A stretch of 22,254 nt of DNA from Thiorhodovibrio sp. (GCA_007128075.1 SKYD01000119.1:1-22254), one strand, 5' to 3'; shown: positions 8,255 to 15,815, counted from the stretch's first letter. The notes: generated by a model not told the origin, from the sequence alone. A program made the numbers and translations.

Positions 8255-8626
8255 ATGAAAACCATCTTCCTTGTTGACGATTCTACAACAATTCTCATGA
8301 GTTTAGGCGACATCCTCACCAAAGCCGGTTTTAGTATCGAAAAGGCCAGCGATGGCGAGGCAGCATTGACCAAACTCAAAGGCGGCCTGAAACCGGCGCT
8401 GATTATTACTGATCTGAACATGCCAAAAATGAACGGCATTGAGTTGATTCGCTCGGCAAGGGCGTTGCCCGGGATGCGTTTTACGCCAATTTTAATGCTG
8501 ACCACTGAATCGCAGCAGGCGATGCGCGATGAGGGTAAAAAGGCGGGTGCCACTGGCTGGCTGGTCAAGCCGGTGGCTCCCGATCAGTTGTTAGGGGTGA
8601 TTAAACAGGTGTTGCCTGGTAGTTAA
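8255..8626 (+). CDS. CheY-type single-domain response regulator (second)
   Basis: This is a 123-residue lone receiver with D8/D9, phosphoacceptor D53 in ITDLNMPKMNG, T83/T84 and K105 in WLVKPV. It resembles CheY proteins that accept phosphate from CheA. No clear Shine-Dalgarno precedes the ATG. The 61-base gap from the preceding gene is the largest within the first two-thirds of the operon and holds AT-rich hexamers (TACAAT at 8202, TATAAC at 8223) that could be an internal promoter, though no convincing -35 goes with them. The next gene, an MCP-like protein with a CheZ-like C-terminus, starts 7 bases after its stop, which suggests that the two work together. An output role is not visible. 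Confidence 0.95.
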   Translation: MKTIFLVDDSTTILMSLGDILTKAGFSIEKASDGEAALTKLKGGLKPALIITDLNMPKMNGIELIRSARALPGMRFTPILMLTTESQQAMRDEGKKAGATGWLVKPVAPDQLLGVIKQVLPGS

Positions 8627-8633
8627 ACACGCT

Positions 8634-9854
8634 ATGCTGCACCTACATCCACGCTATCATCGCCATAGTCTGGCGTATCTACGCCTGCTGGGAATGCTGG
8701 TGCCACTGGTGTTTGGCATGGCATGGCTGTTGCCGTTCACTTCGCTATTCAACGCCTTGATGCTCAGTGGGCTGGTGATGGTGGCTGGATTGCTCATTAT
8801 CGCTGGCTATTGGCTGTGGGGTCGCTATCGGCCAACGGATGTTTGGTTTGAGTGTTCACAAACGCAGATTCAATTTTGGCAGCAGCTTGAGGTGGGTTGG
8901 CAACGCCAGGCCGAGCTGATGGACAGCTATCAGCAGGTGATTAGCCAATACCAGGCGCCGCTTGATGCGGTGATCCAAGACACCGACAAAGCAGCAGTTG
9001 AGATCATTGAGCGCACCCGCGAGCTGGATCGTCAGGCGCAAGCGTTGGTGGAATATCTCACCAGTGCTGATTTTAACGCCCTCGACTTACAAGACGAGAT
9101 TGTTAAAAATACCCAAAATATCGCCGAGATTGTCGATTTTATTAAGGATTTGCCCGATCATCTTGCCCGTGACCGCGAGACTGTCGTCCGCGTCACCCAA
9201 GAGATCGCCAGCTTAAAAGACACCGTGGATTCGATCCGCGAGATCAGCGACCGCACCCAGTTGTTGGCGCTCAATGCTGCGATTGAGGCCGCCCATGCCC
9301 GTGAGGCGGGGGCTGGTTTTGGAGTGGTCGCCGAAGAGGTCAAGCAACTGGCACGGCAGTCCGAACAAGCAACCACAGCGATTCAACAGCGGATCATTGA
9401 TGCGCAACAGATTGTCGCCACTGGCTTCTCAAACGAGTATGATGAGGAGGCAAGACACCAACTGCGCGATGCGGTGCAGGTCACGGCGTTTATCAATCAA
9501 CTGCGCGATAATTATGAGGATATGCGCCAGTTTTACAAAACTTTGTTGATGGTGAGCACTGAGCGTAATCGCACCCTGGCAACCGAGATCGTGGGATTGC
9601 TCAGCAACATTCAATATCAAGATATCGTGCGCCAGCGCATTGAACGCTTACAATTATTTAATTCTAAACTCACTGCAGTCGTCGATCGTTTACGCACCAA
9701 ATATCTGCAACATGACCCTGAAATTGGCCAGGAAATCAATGATCTGTATCAACTCATTGAGGAGTTTTTAGCCAATGAAGAACGACATATGTTGGTCAAC
9801 ACCGCCAGCGACGATTCCGCCGGCGGTGGTTTGCCTGCCATTGAGTTATTTTAA
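8634..9854 (+). CDS. Membrane MCP-like protein with CheZ-like C-terminal segment
   Basis: The 406-residue protein has two hydrophobic segments (about 17-34 and 42-62) forming a membrane hairpin with almost no periplasmic part. A cytoplasmic coiled coil follows, with a receptor signalling tip around 205-242 (RTQLLALNAAIEAAHAREAG) that is close to, but not identical with, the MCP consensus. Residues 324-340 (SNIQYQDIVRQRIERL) align with the CheZ active-site helix QDFQDLTGQVIKRM. D330 and Q334 fall where CheZ has its catalytic Asp143 and Gln147. The C-terminus is an acidic, Gly-rich stretch ending IELF, reminiscent of the flexible CheY-binding tail of CheZ (ending DSLGF). It may therefore both engage the array and dephosphorylate the receiver encoded just upstream. 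No usual HAMP or Cache domain is present. Confidence 0.88.
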   Translation: MLHLHPRYHRHSLAYLRLLGMLVPLVFGMAWLLPFTSLFNALMLSGLVMVAGLLIIAGYWLWGRYRPTDVWFECSQTQIQFWQQLEVGWQRQAELMDSYQQVISQYQAPLDAVIQDTDKAAVEIIERTRELDRQAQALVEYLTSADFNALDLQDEIVKNTQNIAEIVDFIKDLPDHLARDRETVVRVTQEIASLKDTVDSIREISDRTQLLALNAAIEAAHAREAGAGFGVVAEEVKQLARQSEQATTAIQQRIIDAQQIVATGFSNEYDEEARHQLRDAVQVTAFINQLRDNYEDMRQFYKTLLMVSTERNRTLATEIVGLLSNIQYQDIVRQRIERLQLFNSKLTAVVDRLRTKYLQHDPEIGQEINDLYQLIEEFLANEERHMLVNTASDDSAGGGLPAIELF

Positions 9855-9878
9855 ATTTTTGACGATAGGACTTTTCCC

Positions 9879-10760
9879 GTGAACGCACTTGAACAGGCCG
9901 CCACCGACCGCTTTACCACACTTTTAGAAACCAAACGCAGCGTGATCTTGGACACCTGGGTTGATCAATTTCTTGCTGATTGGGAAGGGACACGCCACGG
10001 CAACCTACCACCAGAAGAAATTCGCGCCCAGTCGCAGTTGTTTTTAGATCAATTGCATCGACTGCTGCAAAACAATTTCAGCCATTCCTGGCAGCCCCAG
10101 TCCGCTGATCCGATTGTCCAACTGCTCACCCAACTAAGCGAAACCTGGGCAAAAAAGGGGCTGGCAGCGGCACAGAGCACCTTTTATATTTTGTCATTCA
10201 AGCGCATTTTACTGGCGCGCTATCTTGAGCTGGAGTCTGATCCAGCCGCCTTTAGCGCGGCGGTGGCAGTGCTTGATTTGGTGCTGGATCGGCTCAGCTT
10301 GGTGGTTGTTGAGCGGTTTGAGATGACCCGTGAGCGATTGATCAAACAGCAAAGTTTGTCGCTGTTAGAGCTTTCCACGCCAGTGGTCAAGATCTGGGAT
10401 CATATGATCCTGTTGCCGCTGGTGGGGGTGATTGATACCGCCAGAGCGCGCAAAATCACTGAAAATCTCCTCAATTCCATTGCCGAGATTGAGGCAATGG
10501 TCACCATTGTCGATATCACTGGCGTGCCGGTGCTCGATACTGCGGTGGCAGGGCATTTGATGAAAACCATCAATGCCGCCCAGATGCTCGGCACCCATGT
10601 CATTCTCACGGGCATGAGCCCCGAGGGGGCGCAAACACTGGTCAAACTCGGGGTATCGCTTGGCGACATCACCACCCGCGGCTCGCTCAAAGCGGGCATC
10701 AGCGAAGGGCTGGCAGCACTGGGCAAGGTGATCATCGATGGTCACAGGAGGGCTGGATGA
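9879..10760 (+). CDS. rsbR: RsbR-type stressosome protein (STAS domain)
   Basis: The 293-residue protein starts at GTG 9879 with AGGA at 9867-9870. The N-terminal half (about 5-150) is all-helical, as in RsbR paralogues whose N-terminal sensory domain is globin-like; no heme-ligating residue is assigned. The STAS half (about 163-285) begins LLELSTPVVKIWDHMILLPLVG, the classic RsbR junction. It contains DITGVPVLDTAVAGHL, with T221 matching the STAS phosphosite of RsbR/RsbS, and GMSPEGAQTLVKLG with T253. In Bacillus, RsbR and RsbS form a megadalton complex that sequesters RsbT, and phosphorylation by RsbT releases it. Its stop overlaps rsbS by 4 bases (ATGA). The identity of the sensed signal is not visible. 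Confidence 0.93.
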   Translation: MNALEQAATDRFTTLLETKRSVILDTWVDQFLADWEGTRHGNLPPEEIRAQSQLFLDQLHRLLQNNFSHSWQPQSADPIVQLLTQLSETWAKKGLAAAQSTFYILSFKRILLARYLELESDPAAFSAAVAVLDLVLDRLSLVVVERFEMTRERLIKQQSLSLLELSTPVVKIWDHMILLPLVGVIDTARARKITENLLNSIAEIEAMVTIVDITGVPVLDTAVAGHLMKTINAAQMLGTHVILTGMSPEGAQTLVKLGVSLGDITTRGSLKAGISEGLAALGKVIIDGHRRAG

Positions 10761-11155
10761 GAATTCCAATTTTGCGGCTTGGTGATATTTTGCTGACCTC
10801 GATCCAGGTTGACCTGATCGACGAAGACATTCTTCAATTTCAACACGATGTCTTAACGATGATTAAAAATCGTGATGCGCAGGGTGTGGTCATCGACATC
10901 ACCTCGATGGAGGTGGTCGATTCTTTCATGGCGCGGGTGATCAATGACACCGCGAATATGGCGCGGCTGTTAGGTGCTGAGGTTGTGGTCTGCGGGATTC
11001 AGCCCTCGGTGGCGTTGACGCTGGTGGAGATGGGGCGCGGGCTGATTGGGGTGACCAGCACCTTTAATCTGGAGCAGGGGTTGCGTGAGATCGAGCGGCG
11101 GCTGGCAGCGCGGTTACTGCGACCTGTCACCGATGGTGACAGCAATGCCACCTGA
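10757..11155 (+). CDS. rsbS: RsbS-type stressosome scaffold (STAS)
   Basis: This is a 132-residue single STAS domain. It starts with the typical short strand MRIPILRLGDILL and carries VIDITSMEVVDSFMARV, with Ser56 at the position of the RsbS phosphoserine (S59 in Bacillus subtilis). It also has GAEVVVCGIQPSVALTLVEMG, a near-perfect RsbS signature. RsbS makes the core of the stressosome with RsbR and binds RsbT until Ser56 is phosphorylated. The start overlaps rsbR by 4 bases, with AGGAGG-like sequence (CACAGGAGGGCTGG) just upstream. The C-terminal 20 residues extend past the usual STAS end and overlap the rsbT start. Confidence 0.95.
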   Translation: MRIPILRLGDILLTSIQVDLIDEDILQFQHDVLTMIKNRDAQGVVIDITSMEVVDSFMARVINDTANMARLLGAEVVVCGIQPSVALTLVEMGRGLIGVTSTFNLEQGLREIERRLAARLLRPVTDGDSNAT

Positions 11156-11576
11156 AACCTCCGACGCGCTGATTATCCCGATCCGCGAACAGCAAGATGT
11201 GCTGACTGCCCGTCAAAAAGCGCGGACGATTGCCTCGGGGCTAGGGCTAGGGATTGCTGATCAAACCCGATTGGCGACGGCGATCTCCGAGCTGACCCGC
11301 AATGCCATTTTGTATGCCGGCGGTGGCGAGTGCCAGTTGTGGGATCAATCTGACGATAACACATTTCGGATTCGAGTTGAGGTGCGCGATCAAGGGCCTG
11401 GAATTGATGACATCGCACTGGCGATGCGCGATGGCTATTCTACCAGCGGCGGCTTAGGTGCCGGGTTGTCGGGCGCGAAGCGGCTGATGGACGATTTTGA
11501 GATCGAAACCAGTTCGGCTGGCACCCGCGTCATTGTTACACTTGAGCGCTCGCGTCAGGAATCTTTTTACATTTAA
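11145..11576 (+). CDS. rsbT: RsbT-type serine/threonine switch kinase
   Basis: This is a GHKL-fold protein of 143 residues. It has an N box ISELTRNAILYAGG (E49, N53), a G1 box RDQGPGI (D82) and a G2 box GGLGAGLSGAKRLMDDF, all typical of RsbT. RsbT phosphorylates RsbR and RsbS, leaves the stressosome, and then binds and activates an RsbU-type N-terminus. Here that partner is most likely the hybrid kinase encoded at 12575. I chose ATG 11145, preceded by GGTGA at 11135-11139, rather than the longer open frame from 11085, because the family begins with a short strand just before IIPI. The gene overlaps rsbS by 11 bases. Confidence 0.94.
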   Translation: MPPETSDALIIPIREQQDVLTARQKARTIASGLGLGIADQTRLATAISELTRNAILYAGGGECQLWDQSDDNTFRIRVEVRDQGPGIDDIALAMRDGYSTSGGLGAGLSGAKRLMDDFEIETSSAGTRVIVTLERSRQESFYI

Positions 11577-11577
11577 A

Positions 11578-11997
11578 GTGAACGATGAAGCACCATGCTT
11601 GCTAGATGCTGTCCATATCCCGATTCAGGACTATGCTGATGTCGCCGAGGCTGGCCGCAACGCGCTATTATTTGCCGAGGCCTGTGGTTTTAGCAAAGTG
11701 CTTGCCTACTACATCGCCACGGCGGTGATCGAATTGGGCAACAACATTATGGCGCACGCTGACAGTGATGGATCGATTGTTTTAACCTCACAATTTGAAG
11801 ATACCCGTATCGTGATAGAAATTATTGCCGAAGATCGAGGCCCAGGAATTTTTGATGTGGATCTGGCACTGACCGATGGCTATACCACCAATAATGGTTT
11901 GGGCTGTGGGCTGCCCGGGGTGGCGCGGTTGATGGACGAGTTGCACATTGAAACCTCAGACCAAGGGACGCGCATCCGGGCGCGAAAACGCCGTTGA
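11578..11997 (+). CDS. Second RsbT-like anti-sigma-type ATPase
   Basis: The 139-residue GHKL protein starts at GTG 11578, directly after the rsbT stop. The open frame extends upstream to TTG 11497, but that part would lie inside rsbT. It shows an N box AVIELGNNIMAHA (E52, N56), a G1 box EDRGPGI (D86) and a G2 box NNGLGCGLPGVARLMDEL, so ATP binding is likely intact. It is clearly a paralogue of the preceding RsbT but diverged. In many proteobacteria this module is fused to a SpoIIE-type phosphatase in one protein; here the phosphatase is a separate frame overlapping by 4 bases (TTGA). It may be a second switch kinase with its own STAS partner. No strong ribosome site precedes the GTG (AGGA ends 17 bases away), consistent with coupling to rsbT. 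Confidence 0.9.
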   Translation: MNDEAPCLLDAVHIPIQDYADVAEAGRNALLFAEACGFSKVLAYYIATAVIELGNNIMAHADSDGSIVLTSQFEDTRIVIEIIAEDRGPGIFDVDLALTDGYTTNNGLGCGLPGVARLMDELHIETSDQGTRIRARKRR

Positions 11998-12560
11998 GTA
12001 TCGGGATTGCAATCCAAGCCCAGCACGGCCAGAGTGCCTGTGGCGACCATGTTGGCTATTGGCATGATCAACACAGCACTCTGATCGCATTGGCGGATGG
12101 TTTGGGGCATGGTCCACAAGCAGCGGCCGCCTCTCAAGCGGCGATTGGGGCGATTGAGCACATGCAGCAGCAGCCTTTAGAAGCGATTTTTTACTATTGC
12201 GATGAGCAGTTGCGGATCACCCGCGGGGTGGCGTTGGGGCTGGCGCGGATTGATCACCAGCGCCATCAGATCACCTATATGGGCATTGGCAACATTCGCG
12301 CCCTGCGCATCGGCGAGCCGCATCGACGCTTTGTCAATAGTCATGGTATTGTCGGCGGGGGCTTTCATACCCTCTTTGCCGACTGTCAGCCCTTAAATAG
12401 CGGCGATGTGTTCATCCTGTATTCAGATGGCATCGAAGAAATCGTTGATCCGTTGCAGTTGTTGGCAGATCGTGAAGACCCCCAGCGCATGGCTGATCGT
12501 CTACTTGCTGAGTTAGCTCCGGGCCATGATGATGCCGCTGTGTTGGTTTATCGCGCCTAA
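11994..12560 (+). CDS. RsbX/SpoIIE-type serine phosphatase
   Basis: The 188-residue PPM-type phosphatase has aspartates at the expected metal-binding sites: D18 in CGDHVG, D35 in LADGLGHG, D145 in YSDGIEE, and D179/D180 in GHDDAAVL. Size and order in the operon match RsbX, which dephosphorylates the STAS proteins RsbR and RsbS and resets the stressosome. The start is a TTG that overlaps the preceding stop as TTGA. The catalytic fold begins within a few residues of it, so no later start is possible, and translation probably depends on re-initiation by ribosomes finishing the upstream gene. It lacks any N-terminal regulatory domain. The following gene starts 14 bases downstream. Confidence 0.92.
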   Translation: MSIGIAIQAQHGQSACGDHVGYWHDQHSTLIALADGLGHGPQAAAASQAAIGAIEHMQQQPLEAIFYYCDEQLRITRGVALGLARIDHQRHQITYMGIGNIRALRIGEPHRRFVNSHGIVGGGFHTLFADCQPLNSGDVFILYSDGIEEIVDPLQLLADREDPQRMADRLLAELAPGHDDAAVLVYRA

Positions 12561-12574
12561 AATTTGGTAAATTT

Positions 12575-14413
12575 ATGTCGGCTGAGGACACGCATACGCT
12601 ATATCGTCGCCTGCTAAGCGACTATGTCACACAGCCAACCGAGGCGGCGCTGCAAGCGGCCGCTGATCTGGGGCGTGAGTTAATGCAGGTGGGGATGCCG
12701 CCCGAAGGCGTTGCTGAATTGCATCATCTCGCGCTTAGCGCGCTGGCAAAACAACATCCCGAATTATTTACAGCGGCGGCGGTTGAGCAAACAGCGGCAT
12801 TGCTCATCGAGATGCTGATGACCTATGGTCTGGCATTTCGTGAGCAGATGGCGTTGCGTGAACGCTTAGGTCAGGCCAATCTGGAGGCGGTGACTGAACA
12901 ATCTCAAGATATGGTGGTGATTACCGACACCCATGGTCGCGTGGAATATGTCAATCCAGCGTTTTTGGCAGCCACGGGCTATTCGTTTGAAGAGTGTAAA
13001 GGCTCGACTCCGGCGGATTTGGTCAAAAGCGGGCGACAATCAGATGCGATCTATCGTGAGTTGTGGCAATCGATTGAGTCCGGCAAGTCATGGCAAGGCC
13101 CACTGATTAACCGTGATCGGTCGGGCAAGTTATTTGTCGTTGACAGCAGTATTTTTCCGCTGCGCGATTATCAGGGGCAGATTAAGCAATATGTCGCCAT
13201 TGCTCGCGATATTACTGAGCGGGTGGCGATGGAACGCTCGATGCAAGAAAAAACCCAGCGGCTGGAAGGGATTGCCACCTTAGCCGCGGGCATTGCCCAT
13301 GATGCCAACAATCTGTTGGGGATGATTTTGGGCTATGCTGATTTGGTGGCGGCGGATGTCACCGACACCTTAACCCAATCCAATCTGGAACAGATCAAGC
13401 TCGCCGCCACCCACAGCCGCGATCTGGTGGGTCAGATTTTGGCGTTTGGGCGACACAATCAGCGTGCCGAGCCGCCGCAATTGGTGCCAGTGCTTGAGGT
13501 GGTGCAAGAGATTGTGGCACTGCTCAAGGTGTCTTGTTCACCAAATGTGCAGCTTACGGTGCGCACCAAAACTGAGCAGCCGGAAGCGATTGTTGCGATT
13601 CGGCGCGGCCAGTTGACCCAGGTGTTGATGAACCTTGCCCTCAATGCACTGCAAGCCATGGGCATGGAAGATGGGCAACTAGATATCGAAATCGAGCACC
13701 TGGGCACGCCCCCGGCGGGGCTGGGGCTAGAACTACACGAAGCCGGCTATGTCTGTATTCATGTCAACGACAACGGGCCAGGCATTCCTGAAGCGCTGCA
13801 ACAGCGGATTTTTGATCCATTTTTTACCACCAAAAATGCCGAAGAAGGCACCGGCTTGGGGCTGTCGGTGACCAAAAATATCATCGACCGTTATCAGGGG
13901 GCCGTGACGCTGTGGTCAGAGCCAGGCAAAGGGTCGCGATTTAGCGTATTATTACCGCAAGCAGATGAGGATGCCCTCACCCATATTGATACATCGCCCA
14001 AAAGTCGTCCGGCACCTGCGACGAAAAAACAGCAATCGGTGGCACTGATTGTCGATGATGATCGCTCGCAACTCAACCTAATCAAGCGCATGGCGGATAA
14101 AGCCAGCATTCAGACGCTGGTGATTGACGACCCTTGGGAGGCGCTGAAAATTTTTCATCACAATCCCAAACGCTTTTTTGCCGTCGTCACCGATCATTTT
14201 ATGCCAGAATTGAGCGGATTGCGGATGGCACAACACATGCTTGATGTTAATCCCAAGCTGTTTGTGATCTTATGCACCGCCAGTCCTGAAAAAATCGACC
14301 GGCGCGGTATCGAAGTTGCGGGGATTGTTGAATTGATGGTCAAGCCGCTCAATTATGGGGACTTGATGCAGCGGCTGCGCACTTGGCAAGATCAGCATAC
14401 AGCAGAAAGTTAA
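12575..14413 (+). CDS. Hybrid histidine kinase with RsbU-like N-terminus (RsbU_N-PAS-HisKA-HATPase-REC)
   Basis: This 612-residue soluble protein has five modules. Residues about 8-100 match the RsbT-binding domain of the phosphatase RsbU: Y..LLS.YV..PTE, the GMPPE turn, ELHH.AL, then LIEMLMTYGLAFREQMALRE. A PAS domain follows (about 105-215, VYVNPAFLAATGYS-type core, ending ARDITER). HisKA has phosphohistidine H242 in AGIAHDANNLLG. The HATPase has N box VLMNLALNALQ (about 350), G1 NDNGPGIPE, F box FDPFFTTK and G2 GTGLGL. The receiver (about 488-605) has D494-496, D540 in VVTDHFMPELSG and K590. Known family biology makes RsbT the expected activator. Vibrio stressosome loci are likewise followed by a two-component pair. 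Phosphate would pass to its own receiver and/or the regulator encoded next. No membrane segment is seen. Confidence 0.95.
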   Translation: MSAEDTHTLYRRLLSDYVTQPTEAALQAAADLGRELMQVGMPPEGVAELHHLALSALAKQHPELFTAAAVEQTAALLIEMLMTYGLAFREQMALRERLGQANLEAVTEQSQDMVVITDTHGRVEYVNPAFLAATGYSFEECKGSTPADLVKSGRQSDAIYRELWQSIESGKSWQGPLINRDRSGKLFVVDSSIFPLRDYQGQIKQYVAIARDITERVAMERSMQEKTQRLEGIATLAAGIAHDANNLLGMILGYADLVAADVTDTLTQSNLEQIKLAATHSRDLVGQILAFGRHNQRAEPPQLVPVLEVVQEIVALLKVSCSPNVQLTVRTKTEQPEAIVAIRRGQLTQVLMNLALNALQAMGMEDGQLDIEIEHLGTPPAGLGLELHEAGYVCIHVNDNGPGIPEALQQRIFDPFFTTKNAEEGTGLGLSVTKNIIDRYQGAVTLWSEPGKGSRFSVLLPQADEDALTHIDTSPKSRPAPATKKQQSVALIVDDDRSQLNLIKRMADKASIQTLVIDDPWEALKIFHHNPKRFFAVVTDHFMPELSGLRMAQHMLDVNPKLFVILCTASPEKIDRRGIEVAGIVELMVKPLNYGDLMQRLRTWQDQHTAES

Positions 14414-14443
14414 TCTAATTTTACAAATTCAGGACTCACTCCA

Positions 14444-14815
14444 ATGGCAAAAATTTTAAGCGTAGACGATGAGCCACAATTGCGTGATATGGTCAAACAG
14501 ATGCTCGAGCGCGACGGTCATCAAGTCACCACTGCCAAAGAAGGCGGCGATGCCCTACAAAAGCTCTCAGAACAACACTTTGATCTGATGATTCTGGATA
14601 TGCTCATGCCCGGCAAGGATGGCATCGAGACCACCATGGAAGCGCGTAAACTCTATCCCCATCTCAAAATTTTGGCAGTCTCTGGCGGACGGCGGGCGAT
14701 CTCAGCGAATTTTAATCTCAGTTCAGCAACACTGATGGGCGCGACCGCGATGCTCGAAAAGCCCTTTGATTGGAATAAGCTGCGGGCGGCAGTCAGTGAG
14801 TTACTAGCAGGCTAA
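14444..14815 (+). CDS. Single-domain response regulator (third), probable partner of the hybrid kinase
   Basis: This is a 123-residue lone receiver with D8/D9, phosphoacceptor D52 in ILDMLMPGKDG, S80 in AVSGG (the usual Thr/Ser) and K106 in LEKPFDW. It has more the look of the sensor-kinase-associated receiver family than of CheY. No DNA-binding, GGDEF or enzymatic domain follows. It is the last gene before a terminator and is separated from the hybrid kinase by 30 bases, so it is the best candidate for the stressosome-branch output carrier, acting by protein contact. There are no unusual features beyond the lack of an output domain. Confidence 0.94.
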   Translation: MAKILSVDDEPQLRDMVKQMLERDGHQVTTAKEGGDALQKLSEQHFDLMILDMLMPGKDGIETTMEARKLYPHLKILAVSGGRRAISANFNLSSATLMGATAMLEKPFDWNKLRAAVSELLAG

Positions 14816-14961
14816 AGTGACAAATGCCCAGGGGCTGGAGTTTGAGCTTGAGCGCGGTGACGGCAAACAACTGTTTGGCAGGGTCGGGCAATAACCCACA
14901 CCGCTGGCATGGCGGGTGGTAGCGATGGGATATTAACAAAACCTCTCTCAAGGTTCAATTC
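14816..14961. other. Short intergenic stretch after the operon
   Basis: No supported gene is seen here. A 25-codon frame opens with GTG at 14817 and ends at TAA 14894. It has gene-like codon use but no recognised family and only the upstream stop for context, so it is left unannotated. Confidence 0.4.
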
Positions 14962-14985
14962 CCCGCCGCTTGGCGGGTTTGTTTT
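14962..14985 (+). terminator. Rho-independent terminator of the chemosensory-stressosome operon
   Basis: A 6-bp GC stem CCCGCC / GGCGGG with a GCTT loop is followed by TTTGTTTT. The T-run is only on the + strand side, so it serves the operon ending at 14815 and not the convergent gene on the other strand. Confidence 0.8.
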
Positions 14986-14990
14986 CATCC

Positions 14991-15815
14991 TCAGAACACA
15001 TAAACCAAAGCGGCTTGAAAAGTATAGGCAGTTTCTTCTACATCTTGCCTGGTACCTGTTCGCTCGCCCTGGTGTCTCATATTGAAATTATTGAAGTTGT
15101 AGTGATAGCCGTCTAGCGACAAGGAATAGCTTAAGCGATCAGTAATCGGTTGCATCCAATTCACTCCCAAAGAATATCCATCGGAAACCGAATCGCTAGC
15201 TGATAACTTATAGATAGAGCCACCGAAGTCATACTTAATATCTACATCACCTTCAAGACGAACATAAGCAGCCTTAGCACTTAATCGACCATTGCCTACG
15301 AACCATCCATAGGATCCACCAAGAAACCAGCCATCAGATTTAAATGAGTAATCATTATTTTCTGTCCCGCCAGTTTGCTGGATGTTCGTTTTTCTATTCA
15401 TCCAGCCAGCAAATGCTTGCAGATTGTCTGTGATTCGATACCCGATGGTGACATTCACATCATTGAGATCAAAACGGTTTTTATAGCGTGTACCACCGAA
15501 GGCATGCCGCGTCTGATTATGATCGGTTCCGATATCAGAACCTTTATATTGAAGATCGAGATACCAGTCTTCAACAGCAAGTGTCCCGCCAATCATGCCA
15601 AACGGCATGGTGTCACTGAGATCAAAAACCTTTGTTTTCTCACGCTGACCGTCTGCTAGAAGAGCATCGGCATCCCAGTTGATGTTGTAATTAACAATTC
15701 CACCACCGATTCGTGGAACGAACACAAAATCAACCGCCAGCGCAGAACCGGGAACACAAGCAGCAATTAAAAACCGTGCACCGGTTTTGATTGTCGTCGA
15801 AAAGTGCTTTTTCAT
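14991..15815 (-). CDS. Outer-membrane beta-barrel protein
   Basis: The 274-residue protein has a cleavable signal peptide (basic MKKHFSTTIKTGARF, hydrophobic core, probable cleavage after ALA at residue 27). After it come alternating amphipathic strands rich in Tyr, Trp, Gly and Asn, such as WYLDLQYKG, NVTIGYRI and LSYSLSLDGYHY. It ends in VYVF, the C-terminal aromatic signal for outer-membrane insertion. Strand count suggests a small barrel of about 10-12 strands. No specific porin or OmpW/OmpA family is recognised and no substrate can be named. On the - strand an AGGAAA lies 6 bases before the ATG. It lies downstream of the large kinase on the same strand with an 84-base gap, so it may be co-transcribed or have its own promoter in that AT-rich gap. 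Confidence 0.88.
   Translation of the reverse strand: MKKHFSTTIKTGARFLIAACVPGSALAVDFVFVPRIGGGIVNYNINWDADALLADGQREKTKVFDLSDTMPFGMIGGTLAVEDWYLDLQYKGSDIGTDHNQTRHAFGGTRYKNRFDLNDVNVTIGYRITDNLQAFAGWMNRKTNIQQTGGTENNDYSFKSDGWFLGGSYGWFVGNGRLSAKAAYVRLEGDVDIKYDFGGSIYKLSASDSVSDGYSLGVNWMQPITDRLSYSLSLDGYHYNFNNFNMRHQGERTGTRQDVEETAYTFQAALVYVF

Noticed and set aside
11980..12000. Programmed -1 frameshift joining the second RsbT-like ATPase to the phosphatase
   Set aside because: No classical slippery heptamer in register; the TTGA overlap is explained by re-initiation. Kept as a sequencing check only.
14950..14985. tRNA 3'-end-like sequence (GGTTCAATTCC) before the terminator
   Set aside because: The T-stem does not pair and no other tRNA arm is present upstream; the following hairpin is explained as a terminator.
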